This document shows, in pieces, positions 26,832 through 36,153 of a stretch of DNA of 64,000 bases (its first letter is position 1; every line of letters begins with the position of its first letter). A program made the translations under genes and the position numbers. The notes beneath the pieces are model-generated. The model was given only the letters and a program-made list of their open reading frames with translations. It ran no database searches and was not told the DNA's origin. Source of the stretch: Sphingomonas sp. TZW2008 (GTDB lineage: Bacteria > Pseudomonadota > Alphaproteobacteria > Sphingomonadales > Sphingomonadaceae); contig NZ_BDJB01000007.1 of assembly GCF_002117915.1 (NCBI RefSeq), positions 62,001 to 126,000 of the forward strand, read 5' to 3'.

Positions 26832-27944
26832 ATGGTGCTGACCAAGGGCGACGAATATCCGATCCACCAGACGGCCGAGCCGGTCGCCTATGCCGGCACC
26901 GACCGCAATTTCTACGATCGCTTCTTCTTCAACGGCTATGCCCCCGGCGTCGCGGAGGACGGCTTCTTCGCCGCGGCGATGGGCGTCTATCCGCACATCA
27001 ACATCATCGACGCGAGCTTCTGCTGGCTAAAGGACGGCAAGCAGATCAACCTGCACGCCAGCCGCGGGCTCAACATGGAGCGGATGGACACGCAGGTCGG
27101 CGGCATCGCGGTCGAGGTGCTCGAACCGCTGAAGTCGGTGCGGCTGACCGTCGACGCGCCCGAACACGGCATCCGCGCCGAGCTGACCTACACCGGCCGC
27201 GCCTTTCCGCTCGAAGAGCCGCGCTTCACGCGCCGCAACGGCCCGCGCATCCTGATGGACGTCACGCGGATGACGCAGAACGGCACCTATCAGGGCTGGA
27301 TCGAGGTCGACGGCGTCCGCACCGAAGTGACCGACTGGCTCGGCACGCGTGATCGCTCGTGGGGCGTCCGCCCGATCGGCGCGCCCGATGCGCAGCCGGC
27401 CAGCCCGCCGATCGCGCCGCAATTCTTCTGGTTGTGGAGCCCCACCGCGATGGAGGACGGCGACTTCTACTTCCACACCAACGACGACGAGCACGGCCGC
27501 TTCTGGAACCGCCGCGCCGCGTGGAAGCCGCTGGGCGGCGGGATCGAGGACGAGACGCATTTCGAATCCGATTACAAGATCCAGTGGAAGCAGGGCTCGC
27601 GCCACGCGCAGGGTGCCAGCGTCACGCTGAAGGACGAGGAGGGGTGCGAGACGCAGGTCGAGTTCGATCTCGGCCAGCCGTTCATGATGCTCGGCCTCGG
27701 CTACACGCATCCCAAATGGGGCCACGGCCGGCACCAGGGCGATGGGCTGACCGTGGAGCGCGAGGATTTCGTGCCGGCGGAGCTCGACGTGATGCAGCCG
27801 CACCACCTCCACATCCAGGCAATCGCCGGCGTCACGATGACGGGTCCCGACGGCAAGGTGCGCCGCGGCAAGGGCGTGCTCGAGCAGCTCGTCATGGGTC
27901 CGCACGCGCCATCGGGCTTCAAGGGCGTGCTCGACCCGGCATGA
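26832..27944 (+). CDS. Unrecognised protein heading an acyl-CoA operon
   Basis: A 370-residue soluble protein with no signal peptide and no motif I can assign with certainty. It is rich in aromatic residues and beta-type segments (RNFYDRFFFNGY, QFFWLWSP, DFYFHTNDDEHGRFWNRR), which may mean a beta-sandwich or lipocalin-like lipid-binding fold; that is inference. It has a gagagcgggc ribosome site and overlaps the next gene by 4 bases. Its place as first gene of a CoA-linked degradation operon suggests a role in binding or modifying a hydrophobic substrate, possibly a steroid or terpenoid. Several conserved-looking His and Asp residues could be checked for metal binding. Confidence 0.7.
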   Translation: MVLTKGDEYPIHQTAEPVAYAGTDRNFYDRFFFNGYAPGVAEDGFFAAAMGVYPHINIIDASFCWLKDGKQINLHASRGLNMERMDTQVGGIAVEVLEPLKSVRLTVDAPEHGIRAELTYTGRAFPLEEPRFTRRNGPRILMDVTRMTQNGTYQGWIEVDGVRTEVTDWLGTRDRSWGVRPIGAPDAQPASPPIAPQFFWLWSPTAMEDGDFYFHTNDDEHGRFWNRRAAWKPLGGGIEDETHFESDYKIQWKQGSRHAQGASVTLKDEEGCETQVEFDLGQPFMMLGLGYTHPKWGHGRHQGDGLTVEREDFVPAELDVMQPHHLHIQAIAGVTMTGPDGKVRRGKGVLEQLVMGPHAPSGFKGVLDPA

Positions 27945-29350
27945 GCGCGCTCACCGCTACCGAGATCGAGGCCTATCTCACCCGCCTGTGGCAGCAGCCG
28001 GTGCGCGTAGACGCGCTGGCGCGCATCCCCGGCGGCGCCAGCCGCGAGACGTATCGCTTCGACGCGCACACCGATGCCGAACGGCACCAGCTGATCCTGC
28101 GGCGCGAACCCGCCAAGGGGCTGATCGATACCGAGAGCGCGACCGAATTCCGCGCTTATCAGAGCGCGGCGGGCGTCGTCCCCGTACCGCGCGCGATCGC
28201 GCTCGAGCCCGACGGCGCCGAGCTCGGCCGCCCGTTCTTCATCATGCAGCGGATCGAGGGCGGCGAGGTCGCGGGCAGCTTCGCGCGCGATCCGTTCGGC
28301 GCCTCGGCCCCGGCATTAGGCGAGGAATTCTTCGGCGCGCTCGGCCGGCTCGCCGCGCACGATGCCGCCGGCACGCCGCTCGCCGATCACGCCGCGATGC
28401 CGGCGGCCGACGAATGCTGGCGTATCGCGCTCGATTACTGGGACGGCGTGATCGAGGAGGATGCGCTGCTGCCGCAACCGATCGCGCGGGCCGCGATCCG
28501 CTGGCTGCGCGCCAATCCGCCGCCGCCCGCGCAGCGCGTCGGAATCGTCCACGGTGATTATCGCTCGGGCAACGTCATGCACGACGGTGCGGGCAAGATG
28601 CTCGCGATGTTCGATTGGGAAATGGCGCATTTCGGCGATCCACTCGAGGATCTCGGCTGGGCGCTCGATCCGATCTGGGATCATTTCACCCCCGGCATGG
28701 CGAGCGGCATGGTGCCGCGCGCCGACGCGATCGCGATTTGGGAGCGCGCGAGCGGGCTCACCGTCGATCCCGCAGCGATGCGCTGGTGGTCGCTGTTCGC
28801 CTCGGTCAAGGGCGCCGCGATCTGGCTGTCGGCGTTCCGCGAATTCGTCGACGGCGGGCGGCAGGATCCCGTGCTCGCCGTGTCGGGCTGGTACACGCTG
28901 CGCCGGCAGGATGCGATCATCGCCGCGCAGCTCGGCGGATCGGTGTTCGATCCCGTTCCCGCACTGCCGTCGAGCGACTTGGCGCAGGTGCTGATCGGCG
29001 CCGGGATCGCCGCCGCCGGGGCCGGCGAGAAGATGGGTGCGGTCGATGCCTTTGCCGGCTCGACGCTCACCGTCGCTGCGCTGCTCGCGTTGCTGGGCGC
29101 GCAGGAGGCGGAGAAGGCCGCCGCCTGGCGCCGCGCCGATATCGCCGACATGCGCCGGCTGCTCGGCGACGATGCGCCGGTGACCGCGGAGGGCGAGACG
29201 CTCGCCGCGCTCGACGGCATCTGGTCGACGCTGGCGAGCGCGCTGATCGCGCATCACGATCGCGTCGCGACCGACGCCGATGCCGAGCGCCCGCTGCTCG
29301 ATTTCTACCGCGAGAGCGCGGCGCGGCGGGAGCTCGCCTGGCCGCTATGA
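27941..29350 (+). CDS. Phosphotransferase-family protein (APH/ACAD10-like kinase)
   Basis: A 469-residue protein. Residues 1-340 are an aminoglycoside-phosphotransferase-like kinase domain: a Gly-rich nucleotide loop (IPGGASRETYRF), the catalytic loop HGDYRSGNVMHD and the metal-binding IDWE-like FDWEMAHFGDP. The last 120 residues form a helical extension, probably a separate domain. In proteobacteria and mycobacteria such kinases are often encoded beside acyl-CoA genes and resemble the kinase part of human ACAD10, which acts on 4-hydroxy acids. It overlaps both neighbours by 4 bases. A role in phosphorylating a hydroxyacyl-CoA is plausible but inferred. Confidence 0.85.
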   Translation: MSALTATEIEAYLTRLWQQPVRVDALARIPGGASRETYRFDAHTDAERHQLILRREPAKGLIDTESATEFRAYQSAAGVVPVPRAIALEPDGAELGRPFFIMQRIEGGEVAGSFARDPFGASAPALGEEFFGALGRLAAHDAAGTPLADHAAMPAADECWRIALDYWDGVIEEDALLPQPIARAAIRWLRANPPPPAQRVGIVHGDYRSGNVMHDGAGKMLAMFDWEMAHFGDPLEDLGWALDPIWDHFTPGMASGMVPRADAIAIWERASGLTVDPAAMRWWSLFASVKGAAIWLSAFREFVDGGRQDPVLAVSGWYTLRRQDAIIAAQLGGSVFDPVPALPSSDLAQVLIGAGIAAAGAGEKMGAVDAFAGSTLTVAALLALLGAQEAEKAAAWRRADIADMRRLLGDDAPVTAEGETLAALDGIWSTLASALIAHHDRVATDADAERPLLDFYRESAARRELAWPL

Positions 29351-31653
29351 CCGCCGCCGCCGAGCCCGTCGCCAATCCCGCCATGGATCTGCCGCTCGCC
29401 GGCGTGCGCGTGATCGATGCGGTGCCCGGTGTCCTCGGCGCGCTCGGCCGCTTCCTCGGCGAACTCGGCGCGGAGGTGATCCGCATCGAACCGAGCGGCG
29501 GCGCGGCGGATCGCGCTGCCGGTCCGCGCGTCGCCGGGGTCAGCCTGCCCTTCGTCGCCGCCAATCTCGGCAAGGCGACCTGCCCGATCGATCTGCCGGC
29601 AGATATGCCGGCGCTGCTCGATCTCGCGCGCGAGGCTGACATCTTGCTCGAGGCGGGGCTGCCCGGCATCGACGCCGCCGCGCTCGCCGCCGCCGCGCCG
29701 CGCCTAGTCCACGTCGCGATCACCGATTTCGGCGACATCGGCCCGTGGCGCGACTGGCGAGCGAGTGACGCGGTGCTTCACGCGCTCACCGGCGGGCTCT
29801 CGCGCTCCGGGCTCCCGGGGCGCCCGCCGCTGATCCCGCCCGGCCAGCTCACCTATGAGACCGCGGTTGCGCATATCGCGGTCGCGACGCTCGGCGCGTT
29901 CATCCGCACGCTGCGCAGCGGCGAGGGCGACCGACTCGACGTCTCGCTGATCGAGGCGGCGATGCAGGCGCTCGATCCGGGCTTCGGGCTCAACGGCAGC
30001 GCGCAGTCGGGCGTGCCGAGCTGGAAGATGCCACGCGGCCGCACCGACGAGCGCTTCCGCTACCCGATCCTGCCGTGCGCCGATGGCTTCGTGCGGCTGT
30101 GCGTCCTTGCGCCGCGCCAGTGGCGCCAGATGCACGCCTGGATGGGCGCCCCCGCCGCCTTCGCCGGCCCCGAGTGGGATCGGCTGATGACGCGCTACAA
30201 GTCGCCCGACCTGCTGCCCGCGATCACCGCTTTCTTCGCCGACAAGACGCGCGCCGAGATCGAGGCGGAAGCCGCGGCGCGCGGCATCCCCGCCGCCGGG
30301 CTGCTCGATCTGGGCGAAGCGATCGCGACACCGCAGATGACGGCGCGCGGCGCCTTCGTGCCGGTCGAGATCGCGCCGGGCGTATCGCTGCCCTTCCCCG
30401 CCGGCGCCCTGACGATCGACGGCGCGCGCGCCGCGCCTGCCGCCCGCTATCCGCTCCCGGTTTGCACCGCTTTCGCCGCGCCGCGCCCCAGCTACGCCCC
30501 GCCGCCGGCTGCCGACTATCCACTCGCCGGCATCCGCGTGCTCGACATGGGCGTGATCGTCGTCGGCGGTGAGAGCGGGCGGCTGCTCGCCGATCTCGGC
30601 GCCGATGTCATCAAGGTCGAGAACGCCGCCTTCCCCGATGGTCAGCGCCAGTCACGCGACGACGATCCCGTCAGCCTGACCTTTGCCGCCGGCCATCGCA
30701 ACAAGCGCGGCCTGTCGATCGATCTCAAATCCCCGCGCGGCAAGGCGCTGTTCCTCGATCTCGTCCGCGAGGCCGATGTGCTGCTGTCGAATTTCAAGCC
30801 CGGCACGCTCGCCGGGCTCGGCTTCGACGCCGCGACGCTGGCCGCCGCGAACCCGCGCCTCGTCACCGTCAACAGCTCGGCCTATGGCGCGACCGGCCCA
30901 TGGTCGTCGCGGCTCGGCTACGGCCCGCTGGTGCGCGCCTCGGCCGGGCTGACCAAACAGTGGACCTATCCCGGCGAGCCCGACAGCTTCGCCGACGGCA
31001 TCACCGTCTATCCCGATCACGTCGCCGGCCGCATCGGCACCGCCGGCGCGCTCGCGCTGCTGATCCGGCGGATGCGCACCGGGCACGGTGGCAACGTCAG
31101 CGTCAGCCAGGCGGAGGTGATGCTCGGCCACAAGGCGGCGGAGATCGCCGCACTCGCCGCCATCGCCGCGGGCTTACAGCTCGACACGCCCGAAACCGCG
31201 GAGAACTGGCTGCTGCCCTGCGCCGGAGACGACGAATGGTGCGCCGTCAGCGTGCGCCACGCCGCCGATCGCGCCGCGATTGCCACACTCGTCGGCGGAA
31301 ACGATCGCGCCGCGGCCGAGTGCTGGGCCCGCGCACTGCCGCCCGACCAGGTGATGGCGCAGCTCCAGACGGCGGGCGTCCCGGCGGGCATGATGGTGCG
31401 CGTCGTCGATCTGCCCGAGCTTCCGGCCTATCGCGCGCTCGGCACCTTTCGCGAAGCGACGCATCCACTGCTCCCCGCGCCGTTCCAGGTCGAGGGCGCG
31501 CTCACCCGTTTCGCGCGCGTGCCGCCGCCCGATCAGCGCCCCGCCCCGCGCATCGGCGAGGACAGCGTCGCCGTGCTGAAGGACTGGCTGGCGCTCGACG
31601 ACGCCGCGATCGCGCCGCTCCTCGCCGACAAGATCATCGAACAAGCTGCATAG
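29347..31653 (+). CDS. Double-domain CaiB/BaiF (class III) CoA transferase
   Basis: A 768-residue tandem fusion of two family III CoA-transferase domains (about 12-385 and 395-768). Each begins with the typical LAGVRVIDA / LAGIRVLDMG strand and a GAEVIRIE / GADVIKVE motif. The catalytic Asp is present in the second domain (YPDHVAG, Asp557). In the first domain the equivalent position appears to be Glu171 (TYETAVAH). The enzyme would move CoA from a donor acyl-CoA to a carboxylic acid, activating the substrate for the downstream crotonase and thiolase. Having both halves in one chain could build the interlocked dimer internally. It overlaps the kinase gene by 4 bases. Confidence 0.92.
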   Translation: MTAAAEPVANPAMDLPLAGVRVIDAVPGVLGALGRFLGELGAEVIRIEPSGGAADRAAGPRVAGVSLPFVAANLGKATCPIDLPADMPALLDLAREADILLEAGLPGIDAAALAAAAPRLVHVAITDFGDIGPWRDWRASDAVLHALTGGLSRSGLPGRPPLIPPGQLTYETAVAHIAVATLGAFIRTLRSGEGDRLDVSLIEAAMQALDPGFGLNGSAQSGVPSWKMPRGRTDERFRYPILPCADGFVRLCVLAPRQWRQMHAWMGAPAAFAGPEWDRLMTRYKSPDLLPAITAFFADKTRAEIEAEAAARGIPAAGLLDLGEAIATPQMTARGAFVPVEIAPGVSLPFPAGALTIDGARAAPAARYPLPVCTAFAAPRPSYAPPPAADYPLAGIRVLDMGVIVVGGESGRLLADLGADVIKVENAAFPDGQRQSRDDDPVSLTFAAGHRNKRGLSIDLKSPRGKALFLDLVREADVLLSNFKPGTLAGLGFDAATLAAANPRLVTVNSSAYGATGPWSSRLGYGPLVRASAGLTKQWTYPGEPDSFADGITVYPDHVAGRIGTAGALALLIRRMRTGHGGNVSVSQAEVMLGHKAAEIAALAAIAAGLQLDTPETAENWLLPCAGDDEWCAVSVRHAADRAAIATLVGGNDRAAAECWARALPPDQVMAQLQTAGVPAGMMVRVVDLPELPAYRALGTFREATHPLLPAPFQVEGALTRFARVPPPDQRPAPRIGEDSVAVLKDWLALDDAAIAPLLADKIIEQAA

Positions 31654-31665
31654 AAAGGGACTATC

Positions 31666-32481
31666 ATGGCTGAGCCGACTGCGAACCTGGGGAACGAAGC
31701 CGTCACCGTCGACACGCGCGGCAACGTAATGCTCGTCACGATCAACCGCCCGGAGGCGCGCAACGCCGTCAACCGCTTCGTCCACGAAGGCGTCGGCGAC
31801 GCGCTCGAGGCGGCGGACAACGATCCCGAGATCCGCGTCGTGATCGTCACCGGCGCTGGCGACAAGTCGTTCTGCGCCGGCGCCGATCTGGTCGCGCTGT
31901 CGCGCGGCGAGAGCCTCGCGCCCGAGGACAAGACCAAGGCGGCGTGGGGCTTCGCCGGCATCGTCAGCCACGCGATCTCGAAGCCGGTGATCGCGGCGGT
32001 CAACGGCATGGCGCTCGGCGGCGGGCTCGAGATCACGCTCGCCTGCGACCTCGCCGTCGCGGTTGACGAGGCGAAGTTCGGCCTGCCCGAGCCCAAGCGC
32101 GGGCTGTTCGCCGCGGCCGGCGGCGTGTTCCGCCTGCCCGAGCAATTGCCGAAGAAGATCGCGATGGAGATGATCCTCACCGGCGACCCGATCGACGCCA
32201 ACCGCGCGCTCGAACTCGGCCTGATCAACGCCGTCGCGCCGCGCGACAAGCTGCTCGACACTGCCTTCGCGCTCGCCGAGCGGATCGCGGTCAACGCGCC
32301 TCTGTCGGTGCAGGCGTCGAAGCGGATGGCGCAGGGCATTTCGGGCGGCAAGGTCGCGCGCGAGGAAGCCGCCTGGGCACAGAACCGCGACGAGACCAAG
32401 ATCGTCTTCACCAGCGAGGATTCGCGCGAGGGGCCCAAGGCGTTCGCGGAGAAGCGCGCGCCGGTGTGGAAGGCCAAGTAA
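31666..32481 (+). CDS. Crotonase/enoyl-CoA hydratase family protein
   Basis: A 271-residue crotonase. The oxyanion-hole motifs are FCAGADLVAL and NGMALGGGLEI. Downstream, GLPEPKRGLFAAAGG holds the residues that usually carry the catalytic Glu pair (Glu in LPEPKRG). It probably hydrates an enoyl-CoA or isomerises the double bond; which reaction is uncertain. A good aaaggga ribosome site precedes the ATG. It directly follows the CoA transferase by 12 bases and directly abuts the thiolase-like gene. Confidence 0.93.
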   Translation: MAEPTANLGNEAVTVDTRGNVMLVTINRPEARNAVNRFVHEGVGDALEAADNDPEIRVVIVTGAGDKSFCAGADLVALSRGESLAPEDKTKAAWGFAGIVSHAISKPVIAAVNGMALGGGLEITLACDLAVAVDEAKFGLPEPKRGLFAAAGGVFRLPEQLPKKIAMEMILTGDPIDANRALELGLINAVAPRDKLLDTAFALAERIAVNAPLSVQASKRMAQGISGGKVAREEAAWAQNRDETKIVFTSEDSREGPKAFAEKRAPVWKAK

Positions 32482-33990
32482 ATGACGGCCGATCCGGAAA
32501 AGATCGCCGTCATCGTCGGGGTCGGGCAGGTCAACGACCGCCCGGCCGATCCGATGGCGGGCAAGGATTCGCTCGGGCTGATGATCGCCGCGCTCGAGGA
32601 AGCGGACAAGGATGCCGGCGGCGGCTGGCTGCCTGACGTCGACTCGGTCGCGGTCGTCCAGCAGATCAGCTTCCGCAAGACCAATCCGTTGGCGCAGAAG
32701 GTCGCCGACGGCATCGGATCGAAGGCGGGCATCGTCTACGAATCGGTCGGCCCCAATGGTGACAGCCCGATCCTGCTGCTCAACGAGGCGGCGAACCGCA
32801 TCGCGCGCGGCGAGATCAGGATCGCGGCGGTGACCGGCGGCGAGGCGCTGCGTACCGCAAGCCAGCAGGCCGCGCTCGCCGCGAAGACCAGCGTCGCGGA
32901 CCAGAACCCGCTGCGTAATCTCGCGAAGAACGCCGCGCCCGGCTATCGCCAGATCTACGGTCTCGCCACCCCGGTCGACGTCTATCCGCTGTACGAGAAC
33001 GCCGGCCGCGCCGCCTACGGCCAGACGCTGGCCGAGGGGCAGCGCGAATCGGGCGAGATCTGGTCGCGCTTCTCCAAGGTCGCGGCGCAGACCCCCGCCG
33101 CCTGGATTCACGCCCCGAAGACGCCGGACGAGGTGATTGAGCCGACCGCCGACAACCGCCCGATCGCCTTCCCCTACACCAAGCTGATGGTCGCCAATTC
33201 GAGCGTCAACCAGGGCGCGGGCTTCATCGTCACCAGCCTTGCCGAGGCGCGCCGCCGCGGCGTGCCCGACGACCGCATCGTCTACGTCGGCCGCGGCGCG
33301 AGCGCGCACGAGGCAGACGACTTCCTCGCGCGCGACCGCTACGACAAGTCGCCGAGCATGGAAGTGTGCCTTTGCCGCACGCTCGAGTTCAACCAGGTAA
33401 CGGCGGACGATCTTGATTTGGTCGAGCTCTATTCCTGCTTCCCGTGCGTCCCCAAGATGGCGCGGCGGGTGATCGGCTGGCCTGCCGAGAAGCCGGCGAC
33501 GGTGTTCGGCGGCCTCACCTTCGGTGGCGGGCCGATCGGCAATTACATGGCGCACGCCGTGGCCGAGATGGTCGACAGCCTCCGCGCCGGCGAGGGCAAG
33601 AAGGGCCTGCTGTTCGCGAACGGGGGCTTTGCGACGCACAACCACGCGATCGTGCTCGCCACCCAGCCGCTGCCCGGCGCGGGCGAGGCGCACGCGTTCG
33701 ACCTGCAGGCGGAGGCGGACGCGGCGCGGGGCGCGGTGCCGGCACTGGCGAAGGACTATACCGGCCCGGCCGAGATCGAGACCTACACCGTCTTCTACAA
33801 CCGTGATGGCTCGGCGAGGGCAGGCGTTGTCGTCGCCAAGCTGCCGGACGGCAAGCGGACGCTGGCGCAGGTGCCCGCGACCGACACGGCGACGATCGCC
33901 TTCCTCAGCGACGGCACGGCCGAGCCGGTCGGTACCGCCGGCAGCGTTGTCGCCGATGGCGACGTGATGGTGTGGAAGCGCAGCGCCTGA
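32482..33990 (+). CDS. Thiolase-like acetyl-CoA acetyltransferase family protein
   Basis: A 502-residue thiolase-superfamily protein. Residues 1-380 have the duplicated thiolase fold in the degenerate style of SCP2-thiolase-like proteins: the GGEALRTA segment lies where the first Cys loop is expected, DLVELYSCFPCVPKMAR follows, and GLTFGGGPIGNYMAHA occupies the late Gly-rich loop. The canonical nucleophilic Cys context is not evident. The C-terminal 90 residues (YTVFYNRDGSARAGVVVAK onward) form an extra beta domain of the type added to thiolase-like protein type 1. It starts immediately after the crotonase stop. A strong hairpin follows, so it closes the operon. Confidence 0.86.
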   Translation: MTADPEKIAVIVGVGQVNDRPADPMAGKDSLGLMIAALEEADKDAGGGWLPDVDSVAVVQQISFRKTNPLAQKVADGIGSKAGIVYESVGPNGDSPILLLNEAANRIARGEIRIAAVTGGEALRTASQQAALAAKTSVADQNPLRNLAKNAAPGYRQIYGLATPVDVYPLYENAGRAAYGQTLAEGQRESGEIWSRFSKVAAQTPAAWIHAPKTPDEVIEPTADNRPIAFPYTKLMVANSSVNQGAGFIVTSLAEARRRGVPDDRIVYVGRGASAHEADDFLARDRYDKSPSMEVCLCRTLEFNQVTADDLDLVELYSCFPCVPKMARRVIGWPAEKPATVFGGLTFGGGPIGNYMAHAVAEMVDSLRAGEGKKGLLFANGGFATHNHAIVLATQPLPGAGEAHAFDLQAEADAARGAVPALAKDYTGPAEIETYTVFYNRDGSARAGVVVAKLPDGKRTLAQVPATDTATIAFLSDGTAEPVGTAGSVVADGDVMVWKRSA

Positions 33991-33997
33991 CCGTACC

Positions 33998-34034
33998 CCC
34001 TGTCCTTCCCGGCATCGCGTCGGGGAGGACAGGG
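33998..34034 (+). terminator. Strong GC-rich hairpin ending the acyl-CoA operon
   Basis: Arms CCCTGTCCTTCCC and GGGGAGGACAGGG pair over 13 bp with one G-U wobble around an 11-base loop, beginning eight bases past the thiolase stop. Only a short T pair follows, so it is a hairpin terminator lacking a classic U-run. Confidence 0.6.
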
Positions 34035-34113
34035 TTGCGCTTCGGGTGCGCTGTCGCCTAATCGCGCCGGTGCCCTCCCCAGGCGCTGTTGGTAACGTCA
34101 GGAGGAATCCCCC

Positions 34114-36153
34114 ATGCAGACCCGCGCCGGCCTATCGGTCGATCCACGCCTCGCCGCCTTCGTCGAGGACGAGGCGCTCGCCGGCACCGGCATCGCGCCC
34201 GACGCCTTCTGGCAGGGCGCGGCGGCGATCTTCGCTGAGTTCACGCCTGAAAACCGCGCGTTGCTCGCCCGGCGCGAGGAGTTGCAGGCGGCGATCGACG
34301 CGCGCTACGCCGCGGGCGCGCCCGTCGACACCGCGTTCCTCACCGAGATCGGCTATCTCGTTCCCGAGCCCGCGCCCTTCACGATCGGCACGCAGAACGT
34401 CGACGCCGAAATCGCGACGATGGCAGGGCCGCAGCTCGTCGTCCCCAGCCTCAACGCGCGTTTCGTGCTCAACGCCGCCAACGCGCGCTGGGGCAGCCTG
34501 TACGACGCCTTTTACGGCACCGACGCGCTGCCCGGTAAGGCGAAACCCGGCGGCTACGACGCGGATCGCGGCGCTCAAGTCATTGCCCGCGCGCGCGCCT
34601 TCCTGGACGAGACATTGCCGGGCTGGGACGCGGCGCTGACGGGGGGCGACTGCCCGCACCGTTTCGCGACATTCGATAAGGGCGTGATGTTCGCGCACAA
34701 CGGCCTGCACATCGAGATCGTCGTCGATCGCGACCATCCGATCGGCCGCACCGATCCGCTCGGCATCGCCGACGTGGTGCTCGAATCGGCGCTGACGACG
34801 ATCGTCGATCTCGAAGATTCGGTCGCGGCGGTCGATGCCGAGGACAAGGTCGCTGCCTATCGCAACTGGCTCGGGCTAATGCGCGGCGATCTGGTGGAAA
34901 CGTTCGACAAGAACGGCGAGACGCTGACGCGCCGGCTCGCCGGCGACCGGACGTACACCTCGCCGAGCGGTTCGAGCTTCACGCTGCCCGGCCGATCCTT
35001 GCTGTTCGTGCGCAACGTCGGCCATCTGATGACGACGCCCGCGCTCCGCCTCGCCGACGGCAGCGAGGCGCCCGAGGGCATCCTCGACGCGATCATGACG
35101 TCGCTGATCGGGCTGCATGATCTCAAGCGGCTCGGCAGTCTGCAGAACAGCCGCACCGGATCGATCTACATCGTCAAGCCCAAGATGCATGGGCCCGACG
35201 AAGCGGCGTTCACCAACGGATTGTTCGACGCGGTGGAGGATCAGCTCGGCCTCGCGCGCCACACGATCAAGGTCGGCGTGATGGACGAGGAACGCCGCAC
35301 CTCCGCCAACCTCGCCGCGTGCATCCACGCGGTGCGGGACCGGATCGTGTTCATCAACACCGGCTTCCTCGATCGCACCGGCGACGAGATCCACACCGCG
35401 ATGCGCGGCGGCCCCGTCATCCGCAAGGCCGAGATGAAGGGCGCCGACTGGATCAAGGCGTATGAGGATCGCAACGTCCGCATCGGCCTCGCTTGCGGCC
35501 TCAGTGGCAAGGCGCAGATCGGCAAGGGCATGTGGGCCGCGCCCGACATGATGGCCGACATGCTCGACCAGAAGATCGCGCACCCGCGGAGCGGCGCCAA
35601 CACCGCCTGGGTGCCCTCCCCCACCGCCGCGACGCTCCACGCGCTGCACTATCATCAGGTCGACGTGTTCGCCCGCCAGCAGGAAATCGCCGGCGAGGCG
35701 CCCCCGGCGCTCGACCGCCTGCTGAGCGTGCCGTTCGCCGCCGGGCGCAACTGGTCGCCCGACGAGGTGCGCGAGGAGCTCGACAACAATTGCCAGGGTA
35801 TCCTCGGCTATGTCGTGCGCTGGATCGACCAGGGCGTCGGCTGCTCCAAGGTGCCCGACATCCACGACGTCGGGCTGATGGAGGATCGCGCGACGCTGCG
35901 CATCTCGTCGCAGCATCTTGCCAACTGGCTGCTCCACGGCGTCTGCACCGAAGCCGAGGTCGACGCCGCGCTCGATCGGATGGCGAAAAAGGTCGACGCG
36001 CAGAACGCCGGCGACCCGCTCTACCGCCCGCTCACCCGCGACGGCCTCGCTTTCCAGGCGGCGCGCGCGCTGGTGTTCGAGGGCGTGACGCAGCCGTCGG
36101 GCTATACCGAGCCGCTGCTCCATCGCTTCCGGCAGGAGAAGAAAGCCGCATGA
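34114..36153 (+). CDS. glcB: Malate synthase G
   Basis: A 679-residue monomeric malate synthase, slightly shorter than the usual 700-730. It condenses glyoxylate with acetyl-CoA. The TIM-barrel core has [14 protein letters not shown] and the Mg-binding [29 protein letters not shown] region. Later landmarks are [21 protein letters not shown] and the C-terminal catalytic region [15 protein letters not shown] clear AGGAGG ribosome site lies seven bases before the ATG. Isocitrate lyase is not adjacent, so glyoxylate may come from it elsewhere or from glycolate oxidation. The stop overlaps the next gene by 4 bases. Confidence 0.97.
   Translation: MQTRAGLSVDPRLAAFVEDEALAGTGIAPDAFWQGAAAIFAEFTPENRALLARREELQAAIDARYAAGAPVDTAFLTEIGYLVPEPAPFTIGTQNVDAEIATMAGPQLVVPSLNARFVLNAANARWGSLYDAFYGTDALPGKAKPGGYDADRGAQVIARARAFLDETLPGWDAALTGGDCPHRFATFDKGVMFAHNGLHIEIVVDRDHPIGRTDPLGIADVVLESALTTIVDLEDSVAAVDAEDKVAAYRNWLGLMRGDLVETFDKNGETLTRRLAGDRTYTSPSGSSFTLPGRSLLFVRNVGHLMTTPALRLADGSEAPEGILDAIMTSLIGLHDLKRLGSLQNSRTGSIYIVKPKMHGPDEAAFTNGLFDAVEDQLGLARHTIKVGVMDEERRTSANLAACIHAVRDRIVFINTGFLDRTGDEIHTAMRGGPVIRKAEMKGADWIKAYEDRNVRIGLACGLSGKAQIGKGMWAAPDMMADMLDQKIAHPRSGANTAWVPSPTAATLHALHYHQVDVFARQQEIAGEAPPALDRLLSVPFAAGRNWSPDEVREELDNNCQGILGYVVRWIDQGVGCSKVPDIHDVGLMEDRATLRISSQHLANWLLHGVCTEAEVDAALDRMAKKVDAQNAGDPLYRPLTRDGLAFQAARALVFEGVTQPSGYTEPLLHRFRQEKKAA

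Noticed and set aside
31174..33693. An 839-codon minus-strand frame over the crotonase and thiolase genes
   Set aside because: Shadow frame caused by GC-rich third positions; no domain and no ribosome site.
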